Source: Epiperipatus broadwayi
Taxonomy: Eukaryota > Onychophora > Udeonychophora > Euonychophora > Peripatidae
Direction of reading: 5' to 3'
DNA length: 64,000 nucleotides
Assembly (NCBI GenBank): GCA_028023455.1
Contig: JAQFVV010006200.1
Span: forward strand, 6,212,506-6,276,505
Every line of letters begins with the position of its first letter. Positions within the stretch are counted from its first letter, which is position 1. The notes below the pieces were generated by a model. That model was not told the origin of the DNA and did no database searches. It was given only the letters and a program-made list of their open reading frames with translations. A program made the position numbers and the translations under genes. This document shows positions 47,435 through 58,229 of this stretch, piece by piece.

Positions 47435-50152
47435 TGAAGCAGTCGGATCTGAGTTCGATCCTATCTTCATGACATCTAGCCATAAGCCCACTTCAAACCC
47501 TAGTACTAACCTTAAATTTCCGATGCAATGAGGCTTTATACGGTCAATCCACGCTAGTTTTCTTAAAGACAAACTATTTTATAAGTGTGTATTAAAATTA
47601 ATTAGTTTAAGGTTTAAATTAATCGAAGCTACTAATAAATTCATGATAAAATTATTCATGAATTTATATATATTATAACTGCGTGGATTGTGCGTATATA
47701 TTTATAAATATTTAAATATATATAATTGTTCGAAAGTTTCATTGCGTCGGGAATGTTTATTTTACTTTTATATAATTTGTTAAATTTTTAGTGATTAAAA
47801 GCTACATTCTTTCGATAAGCTTTCAGATTCTCCCCTTCCAAAACAATGGGTAAAGTTTTATTAATTAGAAAAAAAGGTAAGTATTTAAAATGTAAGGATT
47901 TCCTAATTAAAATCATTTTTCTGATTTTAAGAATTCATTTTCTAATTAGAAAATGAATTCAAGTTAATGAGTTTGAAAGCCTTATCGAGGGAATGTATCT
48001 GAAAACAATTAGTAAATTTTGTAACATTGATAATGAAAGAAGCGCTAGCCTGAAGGCATCACATATAGTATAAATAGCTCTGAAAAGTTTGGAGAAGGGA
48101 GAAGCCATCTTTGTTGTAGAGAAGTGCCATTAACCTCTGTGCGTTTTAAAAATCATGAATTTAAATAGTGTTTTGATCATGGTGTGGGGCTAAGCTTCAG
48201 GAATCTGACTACAGTTCCTGAAGTCCCCTGAAAATCTTCAATGAAGCTGCTAAATCCTTTCCGGACCAATTGTGCTGCTAAAATCATGAAAAATCAATAA
48301 AATGCTGTTCAAGTAATCGACCAAATGCGTGCCTATGTTTTACCAACCCGGACGTGTAAACTAAGGAACCAGCCCCGGAAGAAATGGTAATATATTTCCA
48401 TAATGAACTGTGACTCTCTGGCCAGTTTCCGAACTTTACACTCCCTTTAAGAGCTCTTTTCATTCTTTAATGTAATAATCTTTATAAAACCTTTTTTTAT
48501 TTATGCTATTGTAAATTATATAGTAATTCTCAACCTTAGTCTTTAAATTTAACTTTCCTTTCTTACGATGGCGGTTCATTTACTATATTATATATATTTA
48601 TTGTGTGATTTATTAATGTTGTTTATTTTTAATTATATGCCAATAATCTTTCGACACGATGAGCTCCTTTGTTCCATTTTCTTTATGCAAATAATATAAT
48701 ATTAAGTCTAATAGTAATTCTCGCCCATTAGAACTAGGTTTATACAGTTCTATTAATCATTGAGTCGAAAGAAATTATTAAATGTTGTTATTTTTATAAT
48801 TGGCTAATAATAAATTATTAGCTCTGTTTTTAATCTATGCCCCAGCTATTTTCTCGTTTCACCAATATTTATTTACTCATATATAATGTTAAAATATTTT
48901 GCAAAAGAGGGTCGATAAAGGAATCAACTAACTATATTCTAATTCAAATTTCTGTTACTTCCTATTAAGATTCAGGGAGGGCACGATGCTTGGGGCATAA
49001 TTAATATAATTTTATAAATACTTTAAAATGGTTTTAGCTAAAAGCTCGTTTGACTTTAATTAATTTGATCAAGTCGTCACGTAGAGCATTCTATAATAAA
49101 TTGGGTTTTTATTCAAACGGTGACTATCAAGTCATCATCTTCAAACGTTGCTGATGTAGGGCAATCTTCCACTCCATAGGCTTGTTGGTGGTAATATTAC
49201 TGTTATTTTAAATTATAGAGGAAGAAAGCACTTCCTCCCCCCGCTTATATTATATTCGGAACACCAAAAGTTCGTAGTTATAACTCGGCCTGGCTTTCCC
49301 CTGTGTTCCCCGTCTCTTTAAAGGGCAGTAAGACTTGTCAAATACAAGCCGCCATATTACTTAAACCACTGACCAGCGATTATCTCTCTTGTTATTTTAT
49401 AGCTCATAACTCGTCAGCACCGTTACCTCTCTGTTCCAGTAAAGCCAGCTCTTATGCTCGTAATTCATGATGAAGTGATTTCAATTAAAGTCGAACCAAT
49501 TCTCAGTTATCTCAAATTAAATGTTTTCAAATAAAGGTTAAAGTTATGCCCTAAATACGTATCTTGCTCTTCATGAATGGATTTGCGAATGTGAAAATAA
49601 ATCTCACATTCTTTCATATAAAATTAGAACAGTAATTTCCTTTATAACTGAATGCCTTTATCTGGCTTTATTTTCTTGTTGGGGGCATAGACAGATAGAA
49701 TTCCATAATATTGCGTAATACTCGTTGGCATATAATAGGAACTGCCATTCTTATTATAATTATAAACTGTTTAAGGCTAGAGGTCATCAATATAATCATC
49801 ATTAAAAAAATTGAACAAAACTATTACTATTATTATTAAAATATTTTATTAACACACTTGGTTTCTTAAATACTTTATTCAATAATTATTTTAATGTTAA
49901 TGCTCGCTGTCTGTGTTGGCAACCCGAACATATACATATGATTCGATTTAAAATTATCTTTAGTTAATTTATTATCCGATATTAGTGTCAGTTCAGGAGT
50001 CTCTAATCCTCACCAACCGTTGAGCTAGTTTCTTGGTGCATAGCACTGTGCCGTCGATTTAGATCATCCATTGATCTGAGTTGGTGAGTTGGGTTTGAAT
50101 TGAGTTTGATCCGACTTGCAGTTTAGGTGGTGGACATTTTTCGACCGGTATA
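47435..50152. mobile_element. Unclassified 2.7-kb insertion inside transposon copy B
   Basis: Copy A shows continuous sequence across this point, so the insertion limits are defined: TTAC at 47431-47434 and again at 50153-50156, a 4-bp duplication. Copy A has TTAT here; both flanks of B share the same C, as expected if it predates the insertion. The element starts TGAAGCAGTCGG and ends ACCGGTATA. A GCAGTCGGATC string near the left end is echoed inverted near the right (GATCCGACTTGC). The base composition is richer in G+C than the host transposon. A TATAAATAGCTCTG box at 48070 is followed by GC-richer sequence. No ORF. A solo LTR is my preferred guess, but the ends are not TG...CA. Confidence 0.65.
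47931..47960. repeat. Perfect 30-bp palindrome
   Basis: GAATTCATTTTCTAA is followed directly by its exact reverse complement, with no spacer. It lies within the unclassified 2.7-kb insertion. No function can be assigned. Confidence 0.9.
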
Positions 50153-50283
50153 TTACTAATAATTTAAATTTCTTGATATCTAATAAATATAGTGAAATAT
50201 GAAAGATATTAAGAAGAAATATGAATCGCATAACTTCAAAATCGCATTAAAATAATCCGCATAAAACGAGACCCAGGTGTATA

Positions 50284-51085
50284 TGCAAAGCTAGAGATAG
50301 ATCAAATTTTGTATAGTTACAATTTCATTTCCATGCCTTGTTGTCTCTTACTTACAAATATAATTTGTATATGGGGAAAAAATAGTCTTTCCTTGATTCA
50401 TGAAGTAATACTTATTTATTAAATTTTTCATAATTTTCTGTTTTACATTTTATAATTGTCAGGAGTGTAATTTCACGCTTGTTAGTTTTGGTCAACTTCA
50501 CTCTCAGTTTACTCTTTTCTACTTTGACAACTGATAGTTTTGAAGTCTATTTCAGTCTATCTTCCATTACAATAAGCATTAAATAAAATGTTTTTTTCCC
50601 CAAATCAGAGAGTAATTCATTATGAATATTCTTTTTTTATTATTATTATTCCACTAATTTGTTTCTCTATATTATTTACAGATGTTGATCTGTTTTTTTT
50701 TTTTTTTTAGTTTTCTAGTTTTAAGCAGTATTAATTCTTAAAAAATAATATTTTGATGAATAATTGTTAGTTTAAAATAAAAGTGAAAGGAATAATATCA
50801 ATTTGCTCATTTTTCTTCAAGAATACAGAATTAAAAACATGTACAGTATAATCATTCACATACACATTCTACCTTATCAGACAACTGAGAAGAAAGACCA
50901 TGGTATTTCTTGATCTTAAACTGAGACAAAAAGCCAATAAACTCATCATGCTGGTAATGTGTGTTGGTGAGCAACCCATCCATGTTCGTATACTATATGA
51001 ATGATCACATAGTAATAACAGCCGCAATGACAAGAATGTATGGTTTGGACATTAAGAATTTGCCTTGCTCCATTCCTGTAAGGTC
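50284..51085. other. AT-rich sequence between transposons
   Basis: No recognised feature. T runs at 50690-50710. Confidence 0.5.
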
Positions 51086-51490
51086 TCCAATTCTTACTTA
51101 TGAATATGAGACTTGGACACTTAATAGAAAAGCAATACAGAGACTTCAGATTGCTCTAAGAAATATGGAGAGATGCATGTTAAGAGTAACAAGAGGAGAT
51201 CAAAAATGCAATATATGGGTAACAAAAGGTTGTTACTGACATCGTTGAAAGAATTAAAAGACTGAAGTGGAGTTGGGCTGGGCATATTGCTAGAAGAGAT
51301 GATAATAGATGGACAATTGAAATCTTAAACTAAATTCCAAGAGATTGTAAAAGACCCAGAAAGAGTCAACATGTGAGATGGATGGATGAAATAAGAAAGT
51401 GGGCAGGAATGATGTGGAGAAGAGAGGCTAGAGATTGGAGATGGATTGAACTTGGAGAGACCTTCATCCTGCAGTGGATTGATAATGGTT
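51086..51490 (+). pseudogene. 3' fragment of the RTE-like LINE
   Basis: A 5'-truncated copy of the element at 32.8-36.8 kb. ILTYEYETWTLNRKAIQRLQ and NMERCMLRVTRGDQ correspond to the C-terminal domain there, with E for S in the YGSETW motif position and several stops and frameshifts. The end (CCTTCATCCTGCAGTGGATT, then GATAATGGTTGA) matches 36761-36788, but without the GAT repeats. Such truncation is typical of target-primed insertion. Confidence 0.85.
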
Positions 51491-51647
51491 GACATTATAA
51501 TCAAACTGATTTAATTCTTAAGAAAAAATTATATATATATTTTTTACAATTCTGATTTTTGTACTTTCAAATAAAAAGACATACGTTGTAGTTTATTTTT
51601 TAACTAGTACTTAAATTTATTTAACAATTCTACATATTTAACATGGT

Positions 51648-51860
51648 ACAAAATGAGATTCTGGAGTGAAGTCCTTGGATTGATTTTACTGCTGAAACTT
51701 CTTATGAATTCTCAAGCAATAAAGCTTTTTTTGTTCTCAATGATTTAATGCATTAGTAGTATGTCAGACTTTGGAGCATAAGGTCCTCTGATCAATTCCA
51801 GTTCTAAAACTGCCAATGCTTGAACTTCTTGTGAACTCTAGCAATAAATATATGCAATCA
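51648..51860 (+). mobile_element. Two SINE-like tails in tandem
   Basis: First: GAGATTCTGGAGTGAAGTCC, a GGATTGATTTT block and the end GAATTCTCAAGCAATAAAG. Second: AGTATGTCAGACTTTGGAGC, ATAAGGTCCTCTGATCAATTCC (B-box-like) and GAACTCTAGCAATAAA. Similar endings occur at 54400 (GAACTCCCAAGCAAAA). They look like members of one tRNA-derived SINE family. Confidence 0.5.
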
Positions 51861-51920
51861 TGTTAAAAATAAAAGAGAATTATACTATTGTGCTTATTCA
51901 AATGCGAATGAGTTAGAATA

Positions 51921-53035
51921 CACCTGGGTCTCTTTTACGTGGACTTATTTAACACGATTTTGAAGTTATGCGATTCATGTTTCACCGGAAGTTGAACTCC
52001 AATAATGCGCTATTACTTTAAATAATAAATTTCGCACACTTACGTTATATTGAAAGTAATAGCACATTATTGGAATTTGACTTTCATCTTAGTAATTTCA
52101 ATATTTTCAGTGCTTTATAATAGTAAGATTTTATGCAATAATGAAATTAAAATCATGATTTCCACATTTTATGTATACACACATTAAATTTTACAAGATT
52201 ATAATGTAAATTTGTTCAAACATTGTGCGTGTTAATTTTGCATTTTAAATCACATTCTGTTTTTGCTTTTTAAAAAAGAACATAATCAATTATTAATCAT
52301 TTAGTGTCCACAAGTTTATTTTTAAAAGGTGAGTAATAGCAGTGGGCACAATTAAATTTGACAATTAAAAATTAAAATCTGATTTTTAATTGTAATTAAC
52401 AATTTAAAAATTACTTACGGTGACTTGAAATTAATGTGATGTGAAATTTGATTTTCAAACGGAATTGAAAATTAAAAAATTAAAGACAAAAATAAGAATT
52501 TAATTTTTAGTTGTTAGTTTCATAAACAATTAATAAAATCATTGTCTCAAAGATTAATTACTAATTATGTTGTCACCAGAAAACCATTGACACAACATGA
52601 GTGTGAAGTTGGCGCTAGTTGTATTTCCTCTTGTGAAAAATCTGATTTTTTTACCAGTTTGCAAACGAACGTGTTTTTCGGCAAATAGCGATAATAATTA
52701 AAACATGTATAAAAAAATGTAAATTACTGTACTGTAAATTATGCATAAAAATATATTATTTTGAATAAAATTAAATATTATAGTTAAAAAAAGTTTGTCT
52801 TGTATCAATTTTTTTCAAATTTGAAATTTTTTATTAGTCATATTTTATTTCCTTATTTTTTTTTTTGCGCGAATTTTAAAGTAATTTTACATTGGTGCTT
52901 TGCTTTTACACGAATTTTGAAAAATCACAGACCGCATCCCCCCTTTTTCAATGTAAGTTACGTCTATTTGTGCGCGATTTTGTTTGCGCGTTTTTTCTGA
53001 GGAACCTATCTATCGCGTAAAACGAGACCCAGGTG
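51921..53035 (+). mobile_element. TA-flanked DNA transposon, copy C
   Basis: Ends CACCTGGGTCTCTTTTACG and CGTAAAACGAGACCCAGGTG with TA at 51919-51920 and 53036-53037. Blocks shared with copies A and B include GATTTTGAAGTTATGCGATT, CAGAAAACCATTGACACAAC, GGCGCTAGTTGTA, GCAAATAGCGATAAT and GAGGAACCTATCTATCG. Inside it (51975-52085) a small hairpin, CCAATAATGCGCTATTACTT against AAGTAATAGCACATTATTGG, may be a nested MITE. No transposase. Confidence 0.82.
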
Positions 53036-53039
53036 TACT

Positions 53040-54300
53040 TGAAAATTTGAGGCATTTCTGTACATGACATTTCAGAGCTAAATAGTTGGGCAGATTAGGT
53101 TCATTACTTCAAAATATTTTTGAAATTTTAAAATCTTTAGCTTGAATAGACTAATGAATGTGAAGATCACTAAGACTAAGACTGCATTTTTTTGATTTGA
53201 GTGTCAAGTGATGGCTGCTTACTGCAGTCATTGATTTCATTACCATGTGTGTATTGTGTAATTGTTGACTATACTATCTATGATATATGTCATTGTTATA
53301 TATGTGATTTTAATAATGATAAATTGAGAATATGATTTAGTGCATTTCATCAGAGAAGTTATAGAATCTGATAAATAAAATCTGGTGTGAAGTAGCAATA
53401 TTGACATAATGACTACATCCTGTTCAATAGCTCATGAGTAGTAAGTAGTATGCGAAAGTGCTAAAAAACCTGCTTGAACATCACTTGATTTCCAGAGCAA
53501 ACATTATTAGTAGCGGTTGTCATGTCCAGATATTTAGTTGATAACCACATATCTTTAATATCATATAATATTTATTTTGGTTGTTTTGAATTTCTCATTG
53601 ATACAATTATTATTGTATGCTGGAAGCTATTTTTCATTGATTGTTCTTTTATCATTGCTAATCTTTCTGGGCTATTATACTTCTTTTAAATGAATTAAAT
53701 TGTTTGATTATAATTCAATTTCATGCTAGTCATAAAATAGATATAATATTTACTCAATAAGTTGCTTCACTTATTCTCAGAATAATGTGTTTTGTATTAA
53801 TTATAAATAGTAATTCATCATTAAATAACCATTTGTAATGCATAATGAGATTTTAATTTTGGGGTGTTGAAAGTTATGTATGCAAATAATTTGTATTGAT
53901 TCATTTGAAAAAAATACTATTAAGGCTGGCTAGTAATAGAAATAATTTCCATTAGCATTAGTATCATCAATAAATCTATTATTTATATAGTAAAAAAGTT
54001 ACCCATAATTAAGTGCATGACTTCTTATATTCTCTGCATTGAATGTAGTAACATCTTTTTATATTCACTTGTTTAATTACTGGAATGTGTCATGAATCAT
54101 TTCTAATTGGCATTGAGATTAAACCAGAATTCAGTTATATGTTTTTTATTAATTTTCTTCTCTTTTTTGTCATGTATATTTATTAGTCCTGGTAGTAGTA
54201 GTTTAAACTCTTAGTCTACACAAATTTATAATGTTGATAACAACAATTCTTATTTTCTGTGTTTCAGTTTTTGTAAAAATAGTTATTTATAATTAAACAA
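53040..54300. other. AT-rich sequence without recognisable feature
   Basis: No coding potential recognised and no shared repeat. Confidence 0.5.
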
Positions 54301-54304
54301 ATAT

Positions 54305-54430
54305 CCCCTGAATGGTTTACTGCAATGATAGAATTGCAGACTGGAGCTCAAGATCCATGGATCATAATTCCTCTATCATTTCTGGTGTCAAATTGTGAAC
54401 TCCCAAGCAAAAAATTATTTAATTATTTAT
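54305..54430 (+). mobile_element. tRNA-derived SINE-like copy
   Basis: CCCCTGAATGGTTTACTGCA, GCAGACTGGAGCTCAAG and GAACTCCCAAGCAAAA run in the same order as the copy at 40092. Degenerate; no intact tRNA. Confidence 0.5.
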
Positions 54431-54639
54431 TGGGTATTAATATATAGTTCTGAAACAAAAAATGTTTTTTTAAGTTGAGCGTTTTAAAATATAATGTATA
54501 TTTTTACTCGATATAACTGATTGAGCAAAAAAAAAAGTGATTCTAAATAATATTTTTTTTTATATATACAAAATTGATATTGATGATAAACTACTGCAAA
54601 ATTTAACACATTGCATACTGATTATATATCAATTCTGTA

Positions 54640-55055
54640 AAGGTGTCTTAGCAGATTTATTCCAAAGTTTAAGGAAACAGAATCCAAACATTATAATGAG
54701 TGCATTGGGCCATTGAGATCAATTGATGATTCTGGTGATTATTGTTCTCATCCAAATTATCTCTGGCTATACACTGAAAGAGCATTATCAAGAAATTACA
54801 TATATTAGATTCCTAAAGCTCACAAAGGGCATCCAAGTAAATGTGAGCTCAACTTTTGAATTTTGAATGTGCATATAAGATTTTTAGATGATATGGGTTA
54901 TAGCTAAGGATGAAAAGTGTCTTCAGAATATATTGAATAAATTGGAGAAAAGATGTATAAAATATGGAATGAACATTAATGTTAAGAAGACCAAGTATTT
55001 ATGGATAGGGAGGAATGAAAAAAAAAACTACAAGTTGAAATCCATGATAATATAG
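54640..55055 (+). pseudogene. LINE reverse transcriptase fragment, 5' side of Gypsy insertion
   Basis: Broken frames give LADLFQSLRKQN (the LSPxLFNLY region of LINE RTs), then LQNILNKLEKRCIKYGMNIN and VKKTKYLWIGRNEKK, which is the ELQ-x-L-L...GL-x-IN-x-KKT-x-M block following the YADD box. It stops at GATAATATAG, where the Gypsy LTR starts. The next expected block (FKYLGS) is found on the other side of the Gypsy element at 59.95 kb. This is a second LINE family, different from the one at 33 kb. Confidence 0.75.
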
Positions 55056-55332
55056 TGTACCGATGTAGGTCGTTACATATTTCTTGTAGTTAACGAGAAT
55101 GAATTTTATTGAAATAAAATTTTTAAAATGTTATTTTAAAAGTTAGTTTAAATTTCAGAAAGATTTTGATGAAAGTTTGAGAAAAGAACAAAAGAAAGGG
55201 CAGAGGGAACGGTAATAAATAAAATTTAAAGAAAAAAAATGATTAGCATTGTTTTAAATTAATAAAATAAATCTAAAAGAAAATAGATGTTTCCATCTCT
55301 TTGTTCATAAAGAAAAGAGGGCGGGCGATGCA
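55056..55332 (+). repeat. Gypsy 5' LTR
   Basis: TGTACCGATGTAGGTCGTTA to GCGATGCA. A TGG-starting segment (TGGCATAGCC, 55334) follows directly and stands where a tRNA primer-binding site is expected. I cannot name the tRNA. Confidence 0.75.
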
Positions 55333-55589
55333 ATGGCATAGCCAATGTGTGACGGGAAAAGAACGTCAGAAAGCAACTAGTTTAGGTTTGAAGAGCCCCG
55401 CTTGTTAATATTCAGTTTAATAGAACGTGTCAAAACGGCGTAGTTAACAGAACAGTTGAGATTTCATGGGACAGTATAAACATGGATGCATAATAATAAA
55501 AAAAGGATACTGGGTGAATTATGATAAAAGGACAAGCAGAACAAACAATAGAACTAAAAGGGTTGGGGTTGGTCGTGCGTTCATTTAAA

Positions 55590-56230
55590 ATTTTATCATA
55601 GCAAAGAATTTTTTGTATAAATAAGAGTAGGTAGATCATTCAAGCCTGAAATGGAAGTGGCGAGCTGGGTTATAAAAATAAAAACATTCACAGGAAACAG
55701 AGGGGAAGCACTGAACAGGCATTTAGAGAGCTTGGAACAATTTTTCTCGTGCAATGAATTCAGTGTGTCAGTCATGGTTAACATAGCTAGTAGCTACATA
55801 CAGGATGATGCTCAAATTTGGTGGGAGTCAATGGGAGTAAAACATACAAATTTCTAGGAATACAAACAAGCACTGTTAACAAACTATTGGGGGGAGGGAC
55901 TGCAAGAGAATGTCAAGTGTCAGGTAGAACAGTATAAATGGTGAACAGGGGAATTACTGATTATGTTTTTTCACAGGTAAATGGAGAAACTAAGAATGAT
56001 TATAACATACAAGCTATCTGAACAACAGATTCTACATATAGTAAGGAGGGGTTTCCCAGAAAACGTTCACCAGATAGTAATGGGGAAGGATATGGTAGAA
56101 TAAACCGCAGAGATTCTTATGACACTAGACAGTGACAGACATCATGAGGAAAGCCAGAATAAGGAAGGGAATGCTGAGGATACTCACATGTAAGTAGCAA
56201 ACAGTACAGAATGATGAAAGGGAGGAGCTA
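55590..56230 (+). pseudogene. Gypsy gag-like region
   Basis: The first piece is open from 55651 to 55857: FTGNRGEALNRHLESLEQFF and DDAQIWWES fit the retrotransposon gag capsid pattern (F-x-G...W-L...F...A-x-x-W-W). Stops follow, but the reading continues (LLTNYWGEGL, FPENVHQIVMGK). I see no CCHC zinc knuckle. It would build the retrotransposon particle if intact. Confidence 0.6.
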
Positions 56231-56234
56231 AGAA

Positions 56235-56525
56235 TGGCACCTCAGTCCCGCCCTAAAATAGATATAAGGATCGAAGGAATAAGGATTAATGCACTCCTCG
56301 ACTCAGTGAGTCAAGTATCATGATGTTGCAGAAAACCTTTAATGAGATAAGTTGGAGCAATTTGAAAATAAAAATTACCGCTAAAGAATATATACATAAC
56401 ATTGGCGAATGGAAAAAGAGCCAAGCTGGCATCAGAACAAACTTGGGTGAGTATGTGTATAGAAGGAAATGAATACAACCATGTCATGCTAATCCTAGAG
56501 GGACTAATACACGATGCTATACTGG
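56235..56525 (+). pseudogene. Gypsy aspartic protease remnant
   Basis: INALLDSVSQVS around 56290-56313 stands for the LLDTGSxVS active site: DTG reads DSV, so the catalytic motif is lost. HDAILGSDFM at 56510-56540 matches the conserved second motif (ILGxDFL). Frames are broken between them. In intact elements it cuts the polyprotein. Confidence 0.65.
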
Positions 56526-56538
56526 GGTCAGATTTTAT

Positions 56539-57540
56539 GTGCAAGGCAGGGTGAGGGTAAACAAGGCAGCGTTCCCATTTGAAGTCTGTGAGACAAATGG
56601 TAATGCGGGGTGCGATGCAGAAAGTGCAGATATAGAAATAGAGAGAAAAGTGAAGAAAGATGGAGATGGGAGTAAGGAGCAAAGGGAACGGTTGAAGGAG
56701 TTGTTGGGCACATATGAGAGCGTGTTTTCAGAAGTCCCTAGAGTTATCGAGGGATATGAACATAGGATTAGGCTTATAAAAGATCAACTATATCAAGCTC
56801 GAGCATATCCTATACTGCACCAATATCGAAGTGCAGTGGATGAACAACTAGGGAATATGTTAAAATGGGGGATTATCTCTAAATGCTCGTCCCCATACAA
56901 TAACTCGATAATGACGCTAAAGAAAAAGGATGGGTCTATTCGGTTGTGCCTAGATGCATGGCAATTGAAAAAAATAACAGTGTTGGATACCAATGCCCCA
57001 CCATCTATGAGTGAGTTACTAATGAAATTCCAGAAGAAAAAAAAAAGGTTTTTGACTTTTGATTTGACAGCTAGCTACTGGAAGATCAGGCTGCATCCTG
57101 AGGACCGGAAATACACTGCTGTCTGGTATAATGGATGGGCATATAGTTTAAACCGAATTCCCTTTGGTCTAAAAAATAGCGGGGCAGGACTTATGCAGTG
57201 CCTGGACCATGTATTGTTAGAGGAGATTACGTAGATGACATAATTCTAGCTTTAGAAAATGTAGAAGACTTCGAGCATTTGAAGCGATTTCTTTTGCAAA
57301 TGCAAAAAAGAAGGGAATTAAAATAAATTTGGGCAAAAGTCATTTAATGACCACAGAGGTAAATTTTTTAGGAGATGTGATTAGAGAGCAAGGAATATCT
57401 CCAAATCCAGAGAAAGTCCAAGCTATACAAGATTTTCCAAGGCCAACAAAGAAAAAGGACATTAAATCTTTCCTTGGATTATGCAATTTCTTCAGTGAGT
57501 TTTATAAAAAAAAAAATTTCAGACCTGGAGCCACCGTTAT
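56539..57540 (+). pseudogene. Gypsy reverse transcriptase
   Basis: The long frame 56539-57234 carries KELLGTYESVFSEVP, the HRIRLIKD approach, MLKWGIISKCSSPYNN, LKKKDGSIRLCLD, FLTFDLTASYWKIRLHPED with the first catalytic aspartate, and IPFGLKNSGA. The catalytic YVDD codons (57228-57239) are present but in another frame: a frameshift puts a stop there. After another shift, GKSHLMTTEVNFLGDVI, GISPNPEKVQAI and DIKSFLGLCNFFSEF follow (thumb and connection). The protein cannot be made as one chain. Confidence 0.88.
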
Positions 57541-57755
57541 AATTACTGCGAAGAGATAAAAAGTGGGTGTGGGAAGATCATCACGAGCATAGCTTTACAA
57601 ATGTAAAAAGGGGTTTTTTAAGGAAATCAGTTTTATAAAAAAAAATTTCTCAGGCATGGAGCCATTGTTACAATTACTGCGAAAAGATAAAAAGTGGGTG
57701 TGGGAAGATCAACATGAGCACTGCTTTACAAATGTAAAAAGGCATTTTCTAAGGG
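57501..57755 (+). repeat. Diverged ~130-bp tandem duplication within Gypsy pol
   Basis: Two copies (from 57501 and from 57631) each run TTTTATAAAAAAAA...TTTC, GGAGCCA, AGATAAAAAGTGGGTGTGGG, AAGATCA and TTTACAAATGTAAAAAGG. They differ at roughly one base in ten, so the duplication is old or comes from recombination between related elements. It doubles the stretch between RT connection and RNase H. Confidence 0.85.
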
Positions 57756-58160
57756 AAGTTGTGCTGTCACACCCAGATTTTACTAAGTTATTTGTTGTGC
57801 ATACAGACAGCAGCGGAATCGGATTGGGGGTGACACTGTCCCAGATACAGGAAGATGGACCGCATGGGGTGCTTTTTTTGTAAGTCGCTCAATAAATGGG
57901 CCAGAAAAGAATTACGTGATAACCGAGAGAGAGGCTTTAGCAATCATGTGGGCATTTAAGAAGTTTAGACAGTATTTAGTAGGATCACAGGTGATTGTGA
58001 TCACCAACCATAGGAGCCTTGAGTTCCTTAATCACAACTTTTTCACAAATAGTAGGCTGATCCAGTGGAGTCTATTTTTGCAGGAATTGTTATAGTGTAC
58101 AATACTGCCGAGGCAAAGTTAATGTGGTGGCCGACGCTCTGAGCCGCTACCCAATAGCAC
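57656..58160 (+). pseudogene. Gypsy RNase H
   Basis: LFVVHTDSSGIGLGVTLSQ gives the first aspartate. After a frameshift come TEREALAIMWAFKKFRQYL (glutamate block), then VITNHRSLEFL, where the family has TDH: the catalytic aspartate reads N. VNVVADALSRYPI closes the domain. The role in intact elements is to remove the RNA strand after first-strand synthesis. Frameshifts and the TNH change argue that it is inactive. Confidence 0.8.
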
Positions 58161-58229
58161 ATAAGCAACAACATCTGAATTGCAACAACACATACATAGC
58201 AACAGCGGAAGTACATGGAGGCGAAGAGA

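Larger units (their letters stand above)
46680..50279 (-). mobile_element. TA-flanked DNA transposon, copy B, with nested insertion
   Basis: Ends CATCTGGGTCTCGTTTTATG and CATAAAACGAGACCCAGGTG are inverted complements; TA flanks at 46678-46679 and 50280-50281. Its order is reversed relative to copy A (GTAGATAGGTTCCTCAGAAAA at the left, CTTGATATCTAATAAATATAG at the right). Without the insertion at 47435-50152 it would be about 0.88 kb, shorter than copy A. No transposase. It is interrupted at GTTAC, next to the TAATAATTTAAATTTC block. Confidence 0.82.

Noticed and set aside
48060-48360. TATAAATAG box with downstream GC-richer sequence as a host promoter and first exon.
   Set aside because: It lies within an insertion whose limits and TTAC duplication are visible, and no ORF follows.
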